Shown here in pieces: positions 32,213 through 40,958 of a DNA stretch of 46,894 nucleotides (its first letter is position 1; each line of letters begins with the position of its first letter). This stretch comes from Verrucomicrobiota bacterium. GTDB lineage: Bacteria > Verrucomicrobiota > Verrucomicrobiia > Chthoniobacterales > JAFAMB01. The stretch covers positions 1-46,894 of the forward strand of contig JAFBAP010000086.1 of the NCBI GenBank assembly GCA_019247695.1. The letters are read 5' to 3'. The notes beneath the pieces are model-generated. The model did not search any database, was not told the DNA's origin, and saw nothing but the letters and a program-made list of their open reading frames with translations. The position numbers and the translations under genes were made by a program.

Positions 32213-32861
32213 GTCCGGCATTAGAAGTAACTTGGCTCCGCGAAACTGCAAACCGGGACCATTCTACCGCCGGCGTTTTCTCCTGAGCCTCCTGGTCGCG
32301 GGCAGCTTTTTTTGGGCGCCCGAAGCGCTGTGGGCTGACCTTATAGCCATCATTCAACCCGCCTTTTACCACCAGCCAGGCCAGCAGCCCATTCGCGGCT
32401 CGACCAGGACGGTGGTGGCCTATTACGACCTCGACCCGGACAAGGGACTCACGCCCTGCCCTGCCACCGACGAAGCAGGCGCACAAGCCCGGGCCGCCGC
32501 GGCGCAGGAGGCGGCTCGACGGCTGGCCGCAACCCTCCGGCCGGAAGTGGTCCGGGACGCCAAAGGGGTGCTCAGCGCGCTCGAGTTCCACAGCCCCAAC
32601 GCGGCCCTGAGCTCCGTCCTGCTCCTGCCGGAAACCTGGAACCGTTACTCCCAGGCGCTCGGCCCGGATTGCCTGGCAGCCGTTCCGAACCGTGAAACCT
32701 TGCTGCTCTTTCCCCGGCTCGGGGGCAACCTGCGCAGTTTCTCGGTAGAAGTACTTGGCCGTTACCGGAATCATCCGTACCCGGGCTCGACCGAGGTGCT
32801 CGAGTGCAGCAACGGCGTTTTAAGGGCAGTGCACGATTTTGCGGCTGATTTCGTCGATTGA
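32211..32861 (+). CDS. Hypothetical secreted protein
   Basis: The protein has 216 aa from the ATG at 32211, with RRRFLLSLLVAGSFFWAPEALWA as the likely signal peptide. The mature protein includes LIAIIQPAFYHQP, TVVAYYDLDPDKGLTPCPATDE, a helical Ala-rich stretch, and GPDCLAAVPNRETLLLFPRLGGNL. I recognise no family. An in-frame TTG at 32232 is another possible start. Its start codon overlaps the ruvA start on the opposite strand, so the two genes cannot have fully separate promoters upstream of both. Confidence 0.72.
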   Translation: MSGIRSNLAPRNCKPGPFYRRRFLLSLLVAGSFFWAPEALWADLIAIIQPAFYHQPGQQPIRGSTRTVVAYYDLDPDKGLTPCPATDEAGAQARAAAAQEAARRLAATLRPEVVRDAKGVLSALEFHSPNAALSSVLLLPETWNRYSQALGPDCLAAVPNRETLLLFPRLGGNLRSFSVEVLGRYRNHPYPGSTEVLECSNGVLRAVHDFAADFVD

Positions 32862-33082
32862 GACCTGCTTTATAAAAATATCATAGTTGCAGATCAATTT
32901 TGCAAGAATATGCGCGTTTGGACGGCGGAAGACGGCACAAGATCCTTCCAAATTCTTCAAAAAATCAGTTTTAATGCTCGTCGGCGCAACAGGGACGTCA
33001 TACAAAGAGGTTTTATACCCGTATTTTGACGTATCGCCTCAACCCTGAATCTGCCTGTCGCACGCCCTCACCGACCTTTCAC

Positions 33083-34306
33083 ATGAGGATCTTTGACCGT
33101 ATCCTGGTTTTTGCTGCCGCTTCCCTGCTGAGCTTCCCGGCGGTCGGCCACACGCAAAACCTGGCCGTCAGTTTACCCGGGAGCGCAACGCTGTTCCGTC
33201 CGCAAACTGATGTCCTCCAGGAGGGCAATTTTACGAGTTTGCCTTTTCGGGCGTCAATTTACGGCAATGTCGGCTACGATGACAACATCTACGATACCCA
33301 CTCCGACCGGAAGGGAAGCGGCTTCAACTCTGTAGGCGTAAACCTCGGCACCCAGATCGCCAATCCGAGGACCCGGCTGGACGCGCTTCTGTCCGCCGGC
33401 ATTGTGGCATACTGGGACCGCCCGGGGCATACTATCTCGCCGGACATCACCTTAAACCTTGATTTCACCCACCAGTTCAGCCCCCGGGCCATGATCGGGG
33501 TTTCGTCGTTCATGACGTACCAGAACCAACCCGACGTGGTCCTGGGCCTCAATCAAGCCAATAACGTCAGCAATTACTTTTTCAGCGCGAACACGGTCGC
33601 CTTCGGCTATCAGTGGACGCGCCGCTTCTCCACGGTGACCAGCTACACCCTGGAGACGCTGTTCTATGACAACGGCGTCGCGGCCCATGACGATGACTGG
33701 CTTCAGCACATCTTTGCGCAGCAGTTCCGTTTTCTGGTGCTGCCGATGATTAACGCCGTGGCGGAATACCGGTTCGGGTACGTCGATTACCTCTATCTCG
33801 ACAACAACTCCTATTCGCATTACCTCCTCGGCGGAATAGACGCCACGCTGAGCCCGCGGCTTGAATTCGGGTTTCGCGCGGGGGCCGAATTCCGGCACCT
33901 TGAAGGGCCGGAAGGGGGCGACGTAAGTTACCCGTACTTTGAGTCGACCCTTGCGTACAGGTACCAGCCGGGGTCAACCGTCCAATGGTACAATCGTTTC
34001 GGCCTTGAACAGCCTGACCTGGCTGGTCCCGGCTATCGTAAGACGTTCCGGACCGGCGTCAGGGTAATCCATCAGTTCGGCGAAAAATTGCGGGGCATTG
34101 CCGCGGGCTATTATTCCTGGAACGAGTACCACGTGGGTCCCACCTTCACGGAAGACGTCGTCGACCTGACCTTGCAGACTTCCTACCAGTTTACACGCGC
34201 CTTTTCGCTGGATGCCGGCTACACGTTCACCCGTGATTTCTCGGACATCGTCACGCGCGATTATTACCGTAACCGGGTCTTTGTCGGTGGCACCTTCAGT
34301 TTTTAG
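33083..34306 (+). CDS. Outer-membrane beta-barrel protein of a polysaccharide locus
   Basis: The protein has 407 aa from MRIFDRILVFAAASLLSFPAVGHTQ (signal peptide). The rest has alternating beta-strand patterns (for example SIYGNVGYDDNIYDTHSDR, GVNLGTQIANPRTRLDALLSAGIVAYWDRPG) and ends in an aromatic terminal strand NRVFVGGTFSF, the pattern recognised by BamA. It is similar by eye to the outer-membrane porins of Wzc/Wza-type exopolysaccharide clusters. It is followed by the Wzc-like and Wza-like genes on the same strand. An AT-rich 220-bp leader, including an AAAGAGG near 33004, precedes it. Confidence 0.82.
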   Translation: MRIFDRILVFAAASLLSFPAVGHTQNLAVSLPGSATLFRPQTDVLQEGNFTSLPFRASIYGNVGYDDNIYDTHSDRKGSGFNSVGVNLGTQIANPRTRLDALLSAGIVAYWDRPGHTISPDITLNLDFTHQFSPRAMIGVSSFMTYQNQPDVVLGLNQANNVSNYFFSANTVAFGYQWTRRFSTVTSYTLETLFYDNGVAAHDDDWLQHIFAQQFRFLVLPMINAVAEYRFGYVDYLYLDNNSYSHYLLGGIDATLSPRLEFGFRAGAEFRHLEGPEGGDVSYPYFESTLAYRYQPGSTVQWYNRFGLEQPDLAGPGYRKTFRTGVRVIHQFGEKLRGIAAGYYSWNEYHVGPTFTEDVVDLTLQTSYQFTRAFSLDAGYTFTRDFSDIVTRDYYRNRVFVGGTFSF

Positions 34307-34364
34307 CCGAGAAGCCCAGTCTTAGATAAAGTTCAGTCGTAACGCTCGGTAGTTCGGTCTGTTC

Positions 34365-36500
34365 ATGAATTATCCTAACGAAGCTAAGCTTCACTTCCTT
34401 GATTATTGGCGGGTCGTTCGCGTCCGGCTCGGGCTGGTGGTCCTGATCTTTCTGCTGGTGGTGCTGACGGCGGGCATCATCAGCTTTATCTCGCCCAAGC
34501 AGTACCGGTCGTTTGCGACCATTGAGGTGCAGCCAGACATGACGCCGGTTCGCATTTTCGAGAACCAGCCGACCAGCGCCAGCCTGGATCCGAAATTTAC
34601 GCAGACGCAGTTCCAGATCATCACGCGTAAAGGGGTGCTTTACCCTGTGATCGATCGGCTTGATCTCTGCCGCCGCTGGGGCACGCCGGGATTGCCGCTG
34701 CCGGAGGAACTGGCGTACGGCCGGCTGCAGCACATGATGTCGCTGCAGGAAGTCAGAAACACGAATCTCATCCAAATCACCGTCTTCAGCACCGACCCGA
34801 AAGAAGCGGCGGAACTGGCCAACACCATCGCGCAAGTCTACATGGACCAGCGCGTCCAGGAACAGCAGAACGTCGTCTCGAAGAGCCTCGAACAACTCCA
34901 GCAAGAGGTTCACCAGCAGGAAGAGGCGGTGGCCAAAGCCTATACCGACGCCTCCCGCCTCCGGACAGAAACCGGCATCATCGACCCGAACCCGGACAGC
35001 CTGGATAATTCCTCACGGGTCGAGGATTCGAGCGTTCTCTCCAACCAGGAGAAAGTTAACGACAGCCAATCCGAGGTTGCAACGTTGCGCAGCCGGGTGG
35101 CGCAACTGGACCGGCTCAAGAATGAGGATCTCATGCGCACTGCGAGCATTCTTAACCTGAATGACCCGGTGCTGGAGCAGAAACTACCGCTTTACCAGAC
35201 CGCACAGGCCGAGAAGGCGCGGCTGCTGAATTCCGGTCTCGGCCGTAATCACCCGGACGTGAAGGCAGCCCAGGCGCAGATCGACACGCTCGAACAGCAG
35301 TTACGACAGCAGATCGACAGCTTGCGCCGGGGAATGGCGGCACAGTTGGCCATCGCGGAAAATTCCCTGAAGGCGAGGGAGGAAAACCTGAACTCAAGCC
35401 AGACGGTGCAGCAGCAGAAGAAAACCGCGAGTGCGGCCTACCTGGACGCCAAGTACCGCTACATCCAGGAGCGTAAACTGCTCGAGTTAGCAAAAACGAG
35501 GCTGAATTCGCAGAGCATGGAGCGGACCATGCCCCAGCGCCCGGCGTATTTCCGGGATCGCGCCGAACCTGCGCTCTTTCCGAGCCGCCCGAGCATTCCG
35601 CTCAACATGGCGCTCGGCGTCGTGGCGGGACTGGTGTTCGGCATCGGCATCGCCTTCCTGCTCGAATACCTCGATACCAGCATCAAGACGATGGAAGACG
35701 TCGAGCGGGCTTTCAACAGCCCGGTCCTGGCGGTGATCCCGAAAAATATCCACGTCTTGAAGGCCCCGTATGAAGACACCCCTGACGCGGAGGCTTACCG
35801 GATCCTCAAGACCAATGCCGATATCAGCCGCAAGAAGATCAACGCTTCGATCCTCAGCGTCGTCAGTGGCGGCCCCGGCGAAGGCAAATCAACGACCGTC
35901 TGCAATCTCGCGCAAATCTACGCGGCCTGCGGCGCTCAGGTGCTGGTGATCGACGCCGACCTGCGGCGCCCGGCGCAGCACCGCTTGTTCGAACTGGAAA
36001 ACCGGCTCGGCCTCGGCAACTACCTCAAAGACGACCTCACCTTTGATGATGCCGTCCAGAACACGGGCTACCCCTCACTCCAGGTGCTCACCAGCGGAGC
36101 GTCGTCCACGGACGCCGTCGGGCTGCTGAATTCCCCGCGCATGCAAGCCCTGATGGAACTGGTTCGCGACCGTTACGAAGTCGTCATCTGCGATTGCCCC
36201 CCAATCCTCGGGGTAAGCGATGCCTCGGTGATTTCGACGCTGGTGGACGCTTCTATCGTCGTCGTGCAGCACCGGCGCTTTCCCCGCTCGATGTTATTGC
36301 GGGTTAGAAAAGCCCTAGACGGCGTCGATGCCAGCCTCCTGGGCATCGTGCTTAACAACGTCGATATCCGCCACGACGAAAATTACCAGTATTACACGAG
36401 TTACAGCCACTACTACACCAAGTCAGGCAAGGACAAGTCGAGTCGGAAAGGGGCGGCACGGATTGCGCCCGCAAATTCCATCACGGAAGACGACTATTGA
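34365..36500 (+). CDS. Wzc-like polysaccharide co-polymerase with tyrosine-kinase domain
   Basis: This 711-aa inner-membrane chain-length regulator and BY-kinase has TM1 at about 22-45 (LGLVVLIFLLVVLTAGIISF), a Wzz-type periplasmic region with long coiled coils (about 150-400: LEQLQQEVHQQEEAVAKAY ... AQAQIDTLEQQLRQQIDS), and TM2 at about 410-435 (MALGVVAGLVFGIGIAFLLEYL). The cytoplasmic kinase has Walker A GPGEGKSTT (about 503-511), Walker A' VLVIDADLRRP (about 525) and Walker B VVICDCPP (about 605). A C-terminal tyrosine cluster (YQYYTSYSHYY, about 674-685) is the autophosphorylation site. It acts with the Wza-like gene 15 bp downstream. Confidence 0.93.
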   Translation: MNYPNEAKLHFLDYWRVVRVRLGLVVLIFLLVVLTAGIISFISPKQYRSFATIEVQPDMTPVRIFENQPTSASLDPKFTQTQFQIITRKGVLYPVIDRLDLCRRWGTPGLPLPEELAYGRLQHMMSLQEVRNTNLIQITVFSTDPKEAAELANTIAQVYMDQRVQEQQNVVSKSLEQLQQEVHQQEEAVAKAYTDASRLRTETGIIDPNPDSLDNSSRVEDSSVLSNQEKVNDSQSEVATLRSRVAQLDRLKNEDLMRTASILNLNDPVLEQKLPLYQTAQAEKARLLNSGLGRNHPDVKAAQAQIDTLEQQLRQQIDSLRRGMAAQLAIAENSLKAREENLNSSQTVQQQKKTASAAYLDAKYRYIQERKLLELAKTRLNSQSMERTMPQRPAYFRDRAEPALFPSRPSIPLNMALGVVAGLVFGIGIAFLLEYLDTSIKTMEDVERAFNSPVLAVIPKNIHVLKAPYEDTPDAEAYRILKTNADISRKKINASILSVVSGGPGEGKSTTVCNLAQIYAACGAQVLVIDADLRRPAQHRLFELENRLGLGNYLKDDLTFDDAVQNTGYPSLQVLTSGASSTDAVGLLNSPRMQALMELVRDRYEVVICDCPPILGVSDASVISTLVDASIVVVQHRRFPRSMLLRVRKALDGVDASLLGIVLNNVDIRHDENYQYYTSYSHYYTKSGKDKSSRKGAARIAPANSITEDDY

Positions 36501-36515
36501 TTTCGCCTTGCCGCC

Positions 36516-37091
36516 ATGCATAGACGTCTGTTTTCCGTTCTTTATGGCCTGCTCGCCTGCGCCCTGTTCGTTGCCTGGGGTGTTCCGGACGCCCGGGCGC
36601 AAGCGACTCTGAGGAATGGTGATGTCCTCGAGATCAAGATCTCCGGGATCCCGTCCACCGACATAGCGTCCGTCAGTGGGCAGTACACGATCGATAACGA
36701 AGGCTTTATCAATCTGCCGTACATCGGCAGGGTGCGGGTGGCAGGTCTATCACCCGGGATCGCCCAGAGCACGATCGAGAGCGTTTACCGGAATCGCGAC
36801 ATCTATACCAACCCGACCATCACCATAGGCCAGCAACTGCAGTCGCGGTTTGTGAACGTGGGGGGCGAAGTCAAAACGCCGCAGCGCATTCCTTACACGG
36901 CCGACCTTACCGTGCTCAGCAGCATCAATGCGGCCGGGGGATTCTCGCCGTTTGCCGACCAGCGGAAGGTTCGCCTGCTGCGAGGAAGCGAGGTCATGGT
37001 GATCGACGTCAAGAAGATCCGCGGCAACCCGTCCCTCGACATCGCGGTGCAGCCAGGCGACCGGATCGAAGTGCCGCAAACGCTATTTTAG
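36516..37091 (+). CDS. Wza-like polysaccharide export protein
   Basis: The 191-aa protein has a signal peptide MHRRLFSVLYGLLACALFVA...DARA. A Poly_export domain follows (LRNGDVLEIKISGIPSTDIASVSGQYTIDNEGFINLPYIGRVRVAGLSP ... QLQSRFVNVGGEVKTPQRIPY), then one SLBB-like segment (DLTVLSSINAAGGFSPFADQRKVRLLRG). It lacks the C-terminal domain of E. coli Wza and a lipobox, so it is a short type that probably needs the barrel protein encoded two genes upstream to cross the outer membrane. A heptamer array starts at the base after its stop. Confidence 0.9.
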   Translation: MHRRLFSVLYGLLACALFVAWGVPDARAQATLRNGDVLEIKISGIPSTDIASVSGQYTIDNEGFINLPYIGRVRVAGLSPGIAQSTIESVYRNRDIYTNPTITIGQQLQSRFVNVGGEVKTPQRIPYTADLTVLSSINAAGGFSPFADQRKVRLLRGSEVMVIDVKKIRGNPSLDIAVQPGDRIEVPQTLF

Positions 37092-37119
37092 TTCGGCGTT
37101 CGGCGTTCGGCGTTCGGAG
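37092..37119. repeat. Heptanucleotide array TTCGGCG x3 + TTCGGAG
   Basis: Four 7-bp units begin immediately after the stop codon of the Wza-like gene. It is the reverse complement type of the array at 37260-37376, which faces it across about 140 bp. Confidence 0.95.
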
Positions 37120-37146
37120 ACGTCCTATAACTGGATCCAATCTTTC

Positions 37147-37204
37147 GGCGGAACACGCAGAAGAACGCAGAAAAGAGAAAACATCCACAGATTACACAGA
37201 TTAC
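37147..37204 (-). repeat. Dispersed CTGTG/CTGCG element, inverted copy
   Basis: Read on the minus strand this gives TAATCTGTGTAATCTGTGG, ATGTTTTCTCTTTTCTGCG, then TTCTTCTGCGTGTTCCGCC. It closely matches 26929-26988 on the plus strand (TAATCTGTGGATGCTTTCTC, TTTTCTGCGTACTTCTGCG). It is a 55-60 bp dispersed repeat in opposite orientation, about 10.2 kb away. Confidence 0.9.
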
Positions 37205-37259
37205 GGGGACCCGGCGACAACTCTAAGCTTGACACTCGCACTGACCCCCCATGCTGCCG

Positions 37260-37376
37260 CTCCGAACTCCGAACTCCGAACTCCGAACTCCGAACGCCGA
37301 ACGCCGAACGCCGAACGCCGAACGCCGAACGCCGAACTCCGAACTCCGAACTCCGAACTCCGAACTCCGAACGCCG
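37260..37376. repeat. Heptanucleotide array CTCCGAA/CGCCGAA, 16.7 units
   Basis: There are five CTCCGAA, six CGCCGAA and five CTCCGAA units, then CGCCG, then the complement of the pgsA stop codon. The array abuts the pgsA coding end directly. The block arrangement of variants suggests amplification by slippage or unequal exchange. It is preceded by CATGCTGCCG, the lead-in shared with the window start and, inverted, with 26650. Confidence 0.97.
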
Positions 37377-37949
37377 TCAATTCTCCCGCAGCAGGTCCCA
37401 GTGGCGCGCCAGGTACGAGAGGCCCGACCACAGAGTCAACGCCACGGTTACGGCCAGGAACAAAGTCCCGAGCTTCTCCAGGCCGGCCAGGGTTGAACCG
37501 GTCAGGCTGCGCGGCGCCGAATCCCTGACCGACACCAAGAGCAGGTAGTAGACAATGGTCACCATCTGCCACACGGTCTTGTGTTTCCCGAGCTTTTCCG
37601 CCGGCAAGACCAGACCCCGCGAAGCCGCTACCAGCCGCAGGCCGGTGATGAGGAATTCCCGGCTGACGATTGCGATGACGGCCCAGGCCGGGATCAGGCC
37701 CAGCGCCACCAGGCAAATGAACGCGGCCACGGTCATGATCTTGTCTACCAGCGGATCCATCAGCCGCCCGAAATCCGTGATCAGGTGAAATTTCCGGGCG
37801 ATCACACCGTCCGCATAATCGGTGGCGCTGCCGGCCAGAAAAATGAGGAGCGCAAAAATTTTGCCGCCGGTGAAGTCCAGGCTGAGAGCCGCGACAAACG
37901 GTAGAATAAGCACCAGGCGGAGCAAGGTCAGACGGTTCGGGAGATTCAT
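37377..37949 (-). CDS. pgsA: CDP-diacylglycerol--glycerol-3-phosphate 3-phosphatidyltransferase
   Basis: This membrane enzyme of phosphatidylglycerol synthesis has 190 aa and four to five hydrophobic segments. It carries the CDP-alcohol phosphotransferase signature DYADGVIARKFHLITDFGRL followed by MDPLVDK (D-x2-DG-x2-AR-x8-G-x3-D-x3-D). Its N-terminus MNLPNRLTLLRLVLILPF is typical of PgsA. It overlaps moaE by 4 bp (ATGA). The heptamer array sits directly against its stop, so transcription termination must occur in or beyond repeat DNA. Confidence 0.94.
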   Translation of the reverse strand: MNLPNRLTLLRLVLILPFVAALSLDFTGGKIFALLIFLAGSATDYADGVIARKFHLITDFGRLMDPLVDKIMTVAAFICLVALGLIPAWAVIAIVSREFLITGLRLVAASRGLVLPAEKLGKHKTVWQMVTIVYYLLLVSVRDSAPRSLTGSTLAGLEKLGTLFLAVTVALTLWSGLSYLARHWDLLREN

Positions 37950-38347
37950 GTGACCTGCGCGGCAGCGTAGACCGGATGTTTCCAGATCGGTACGAGCGCT
38001 TTTAATTTTTCGACGATTTCGGTACTGGCACGGAAAGCCGCCGCTCTGCGCTCAGCGCAAACCCGCAGGAACAGGGACGGTTCGCCCGCAGGGACAAACC
38101 CGATGCGGTGATGCAAAATCACCCGGCTAAGCCCGTGCTGCTCACCGGCTGCCTGGGCAATCTCGGCCAGCAACCGTTCGGCCATTGGTTCGAAGGCTTC
38201 GTATTCGATCCCTTCGATCCGACGATCACCCTCGAGCTCGCGCACAATCCCGTAAAAATCCACCATCGCGCCTTCGGTGCGGCGGTAATCAGCTCCGCCG
38301 GACGCCAACGGTTCCCGGGTGAGCTTCGCCTCCCAAAAGAATAGCAT
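37946..38347 (-). CDS. moaE: Molybdopterin synthase catalytic subunit MoaE
   Basis: This 133-aa subunit transfers sulfur from MoaD thiocarboxylate to precursor Z. Motifs are GAMVDFYGIVRELEGDRRIEGIEYEAFEPMAE, LSRVILHHRIGFVPAGEPSLFLRV, HR-like AERRAAAFRA, and the active-site lysines in EKLKALVPIWKHPVY. The partner moaD is not adjacent. It is divergent from gnd and overlaps pgsA by 4 bp. Slightly shorter than E. coli MoaE (150 aa) but complete. Confidence 0.92.
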   Translation of the reverse strand: MLFFWEAKLTREPLASGGADYRRTEGAMVDFYGIVRELEGDRRIEGIEYEAFEPMAERLLAEIAQAAGEQHGLSRVILHHRIGFVPAGEPSLFLRVCAERRAAAFRASTEIVEKLKALVPIWKHPVYAAAQVT

Positions 38348-38527
38348 TTTTACTTATATGCCCGTCTCGGCGGCTTGCGCCACTACAACCCGCCAGGCGT
38401 CACGCGCCGCAAATAAACACTTGTGCAACCAACACAGCGTATGCAGCTTCGTCAGGGGCAGGTGACGTGACATCAGGGAGGTCACCGACTCCATACCGGC
38501 CTGTTCAATGTTTCACCCTTGCAGCAC

Positions 38528-39940
38528 ATGAACCAATCAGACATCGGCTTAGTCGGTCTCGCCGTCATGGGCGAGAACCTGGTGCTTAACATGGAAAGTA
38601 AAGGTTTCCCGGTCTCGGTGTTCAACCGCACCACCGGCGTAACCGAAAAGTTTGCGGCCGGCCGCGCCAAGGGCAAGCGGATCAGCGCCACCCGCTCGAT
38701 CGAAGAGTTCGTGCAGAGCCTGGCCAGCCCGCGGAAGATCATGATCATGGTTAAAGCCGGCTCGGCGGTCGATGCGGTGATCGACCAGTTGTTACCGCAC
38801 CTGGACAAGGGTGACGTCATTATCGATGGCGGCAACTCGCTTTATACCGACACGCAGCGCCGGGACAAAAAGTTGACCGAGCTCGGGTTTCACTTTCTCG
38901 GCATGGGCGTTTCCGGCGGAGAGGAAGGCGCACTGAAAGGGCCTTCGCTGATGCCCGGCGGGGCGCATCAGGCCTGGGAAATCGTCGCACCGATCTTCCA
39001 GAAAATCGCCGCGCAGGTCGATGGCGAACCCTGTTGTCGCTACATGGGCCCGGACGGCGCCGGTCACTACGTGAAGATGGTTCACAACGGGATCGAATAC
39101 GGCGACATGCAACTCATCTGCGAAGCTTACGCCATCCTCAAGGACATCCTCGGGATGCAGACCGATGAATTACACGAAGTCTTTGCCGGGTGGAACCGGG
39201 GCGACCTGGACAGCTTCCTGATCGAAATTACCACGAACATTTTCACCAAAAAGGATCCCGACACCGGCAAGCCGCTCGTCGACGTGATTCTCGATAAAGC
39301 CGGCCAGAAAGGAACCGGCAGATGGACGCTGATCTCCGCGATCGACCAGGGTATCGTCGTCTCGACGATCAACGCGGCCGTCGAAGCCCGCGTATTGTCC
39401 TCGATGAAAGAGCAGCGGGTGCGTGCATCGAAGCAACTGACGGGCCCCGCCCGGAAGCCGTTCGAGGGCGATCGCCAGGAGTTCATCGACGCCGTCCGCG
39501 ATGCCCTTTATGCTTCCAAAATCATTTCTTACGCCCAGGGTTTCACCCTGCTGGCGGCGGCCAGCAAGCAGTTTAACTGGAACCTGCACTACGGCGATAT
39601 TGCGACGATCTGGCGAGGCGGGTGCATCATCCGGGCCAAGTTTTTGAACCGGATCAAAGAAGCGTTCGATCGCAATCCGCAGCTTGAGAACCTGATGCTG
39701 GATCCGTTCTTCAGCGACGTCCTGAAACAGACTCAGGACCATTGGCGGCAGGCGGTGACGGCCGCCGTACGGCACGGGGTCGCCGTCCCGGCGTTCAGCG
39801 CCTCGCTGGGCTACTATGATTCTTACCGCCAGGAACGGTTACCGGCAAACCTGCTCCAGGCGCAACGGGATTATTTCGGGGCGCACACGTACGAACGGGT
39901 GGACCGGTCCGGCAGCTTCCACACCGAATGGCTGCAATAG
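38528..39940 (+). CDS. gnd: 6-phosphogluconate dehydrogenase, decarboxylating
   Basis: This enzyme of the oxidative pentose phosphate pathway makes ribulose-5-phosphate, CO2 and NADPH. It has 470 aa from [27 protein letters not shown]. Motifs are the dinucleotide-binding GLAVMGENL, the substrate-binding [18 protein letters not shown], the catalytic Lys/Glu segment [18 protein letters not shown], and the C-terminal dimer-partner tail [32 protein letters not shown]. The length is that of the long, dimeric class. A TTG three codons upstream is not chosen. Confidence 0.97.
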   Translation: MNQSDIGLVGLAVMGENLVLNMESKGFPVSVFNRTTGVTEKFAAGRAKGKRISATRSIEEFVQSLASPRKIMIMVKAGSAVDAVIDQLLPHLDKGDVIIDGGNSLYTDTQRRDKKLTELGFHFLGMGVSGGEEGALKGPSLMPGGAHQAWEIVAPIFQKIAAQVDGEPCCRYMGPDGAGHYVKMVHNGIEYGDMQLICEAYAILKDILGMQTDELHEVFAGWNRGDLDSFLIEITTNIFTKKDPDTGKPLVDVILDKAGQKGTGRWTLISAIDQGIVVSTINAAVEARVLSSMKEQRVRASKQLTGPARKPFEGDRQEFIDAVRDALYASKIISYAQGFTLLAAASKQFNWNLHYGDIATIWRGGCIIRAKFLNRIKEAFDRNPQLENLMLDPFFSDVLKQTQDHWRQAVTAAVRHGVAVPAFSASLGYYDSYRQERLPANLLQAQRDYFGAHTYERVDRSGSFHTEWLQ

Positions 39941-40016
39941 AAACCAGAGGGTAACCTGCCCAACGCAACCCGGCTGCCCGAGCCCGGGGCGAGAGGACGC
40001 GACCGCCACCGACCGA

Positions 40017-40913
40017 ATGCCTATGAACTTGATCGACGGTAAGGTCATCGCCGCGAGGATCAACCAGGAGACGCGTGAACGCGTGCTGCAACTGAACCGG
40101 CATGGGGTCACGCCCGGCCTGGCGGTGGTGCTCGTCGGCGATCACCCGGCGTCGATGGTTTACGTCCGCAACAAGGACCGGACCTCGAAGGAGCTCGGAC
40201 TTTACTCGCGCAAAGTCGAGCTGCCCGGCGCCACCTCGCAGGCGGACCTGTTGCGGCTGATCGACGAGCTCAACCGCGACCCGCAGGTGCACGGCATCCT
40301 GGTTCAATCCCCTCTGCCTCCCCAGATCGATGAACCCACCGCCGTTCGCAACATCGACCCGCTGAAAGACGTTGACGGGTTTCACCCGCTGAACGTCGGC
40401 AAACTCGCCATGGGCGACCCCACTGCGCTGGTACCGTGTACGCCGCGCGGCTGCCAGCGCCTTCTCCTGGAAAGCAACATCCCGACCTCCGGCGCCCACG
40501 TCGTGGTGGTCGGCCGGAGCATGATCGTCGGTAAGCCGGTTGCCCTTTTGCTCATGCAAAAAGGACCGGGCGGCGACGCCACCGTGACGGTGGCGCACTC
40601 CCGCTCGCGCCACCTGCCGGAAATCACCCGGCAAGCCGACATTTTGATCGCCGCCATCGGCCAGGCGCAGTTCATCCGGGCGGAACACGTTCGCGAAGGC
40701 GCCACCGTCATCGATGTCGGCATCAACCGCATCAATGCCCCGTCCAAACCGGCAGGGTATCGCCTCGTCGGCGACGTCGCCTTTGACGAAGTGGCGGAAA
40801 AAGCGGGAGCCATCACCCCGGTGCCCGGCGGCGTCGGACCGATGACCATCGCCATGTTGATGGCAAATACCCTGCAGGCTTGCCGGTTGCAGACCGGCTT
40901 GGACCGCTTATAA
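40017..40913 (+). CDS. folD: Bifunctional methylenetetrahydrofolate dehydrogenase/cyclohydrolase
   Basis: FolD interconverts 5,10-methylene-, methenyl- and 10-formyl-THF, supplying one-carbon units. It has 298 aa from the ATG at 40017; the ATG at 40023 ([13 protein letters not shown]) may be the true start. Motifs are [13 protein letters not shown] (catalytic Tyr/Lys), [52 protein letters not shown] (NADP site) and the C-terminal [24 protein letters not shown] is about 20 bp upstream. lysA follows 45 bp later. Confidence 0.96.
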   Translation: MPMNLIDGKVIAARINQETRERVLQLNRHGVTPGLAVVLVGDHPASMVYVRNKDRTSKELGLYSRKVELPGATSQADLLRLIDELNRDPQVHGILVQSPLPPQIDEPTAVRNIDPLKDVDGFHPLNVGKLAMGDPTALVPCTPRGCQRLLLESNIPTSGAHVVVVGRSMIVGKPVALLLMQKGPGGDATVTVAHSRSRHLPEITRQADILIAAIGQAQFIRAEHVREGATVIDVGINRINAPSKPAGYRLVGDVAFDEVAEKAGAITPVPGGVGPMTIAMLMANTLQACRLQTGLDRL

Positions 40914-40958
40914 GCGGCGAGTGCCGGATTGCGACACGCCGCCGGTACCGGTTTTTCC

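Noticed and set aside
37229-37528. Open frame with a TPNSELR heptapeptide repeat
   Set aside because: It is the translation of the CTCCGAA/CGCCGAA DNA array; a 7-bp repeat always reads as a 7-residue repeat in all frames. It overlaps pgsA on the other strand.
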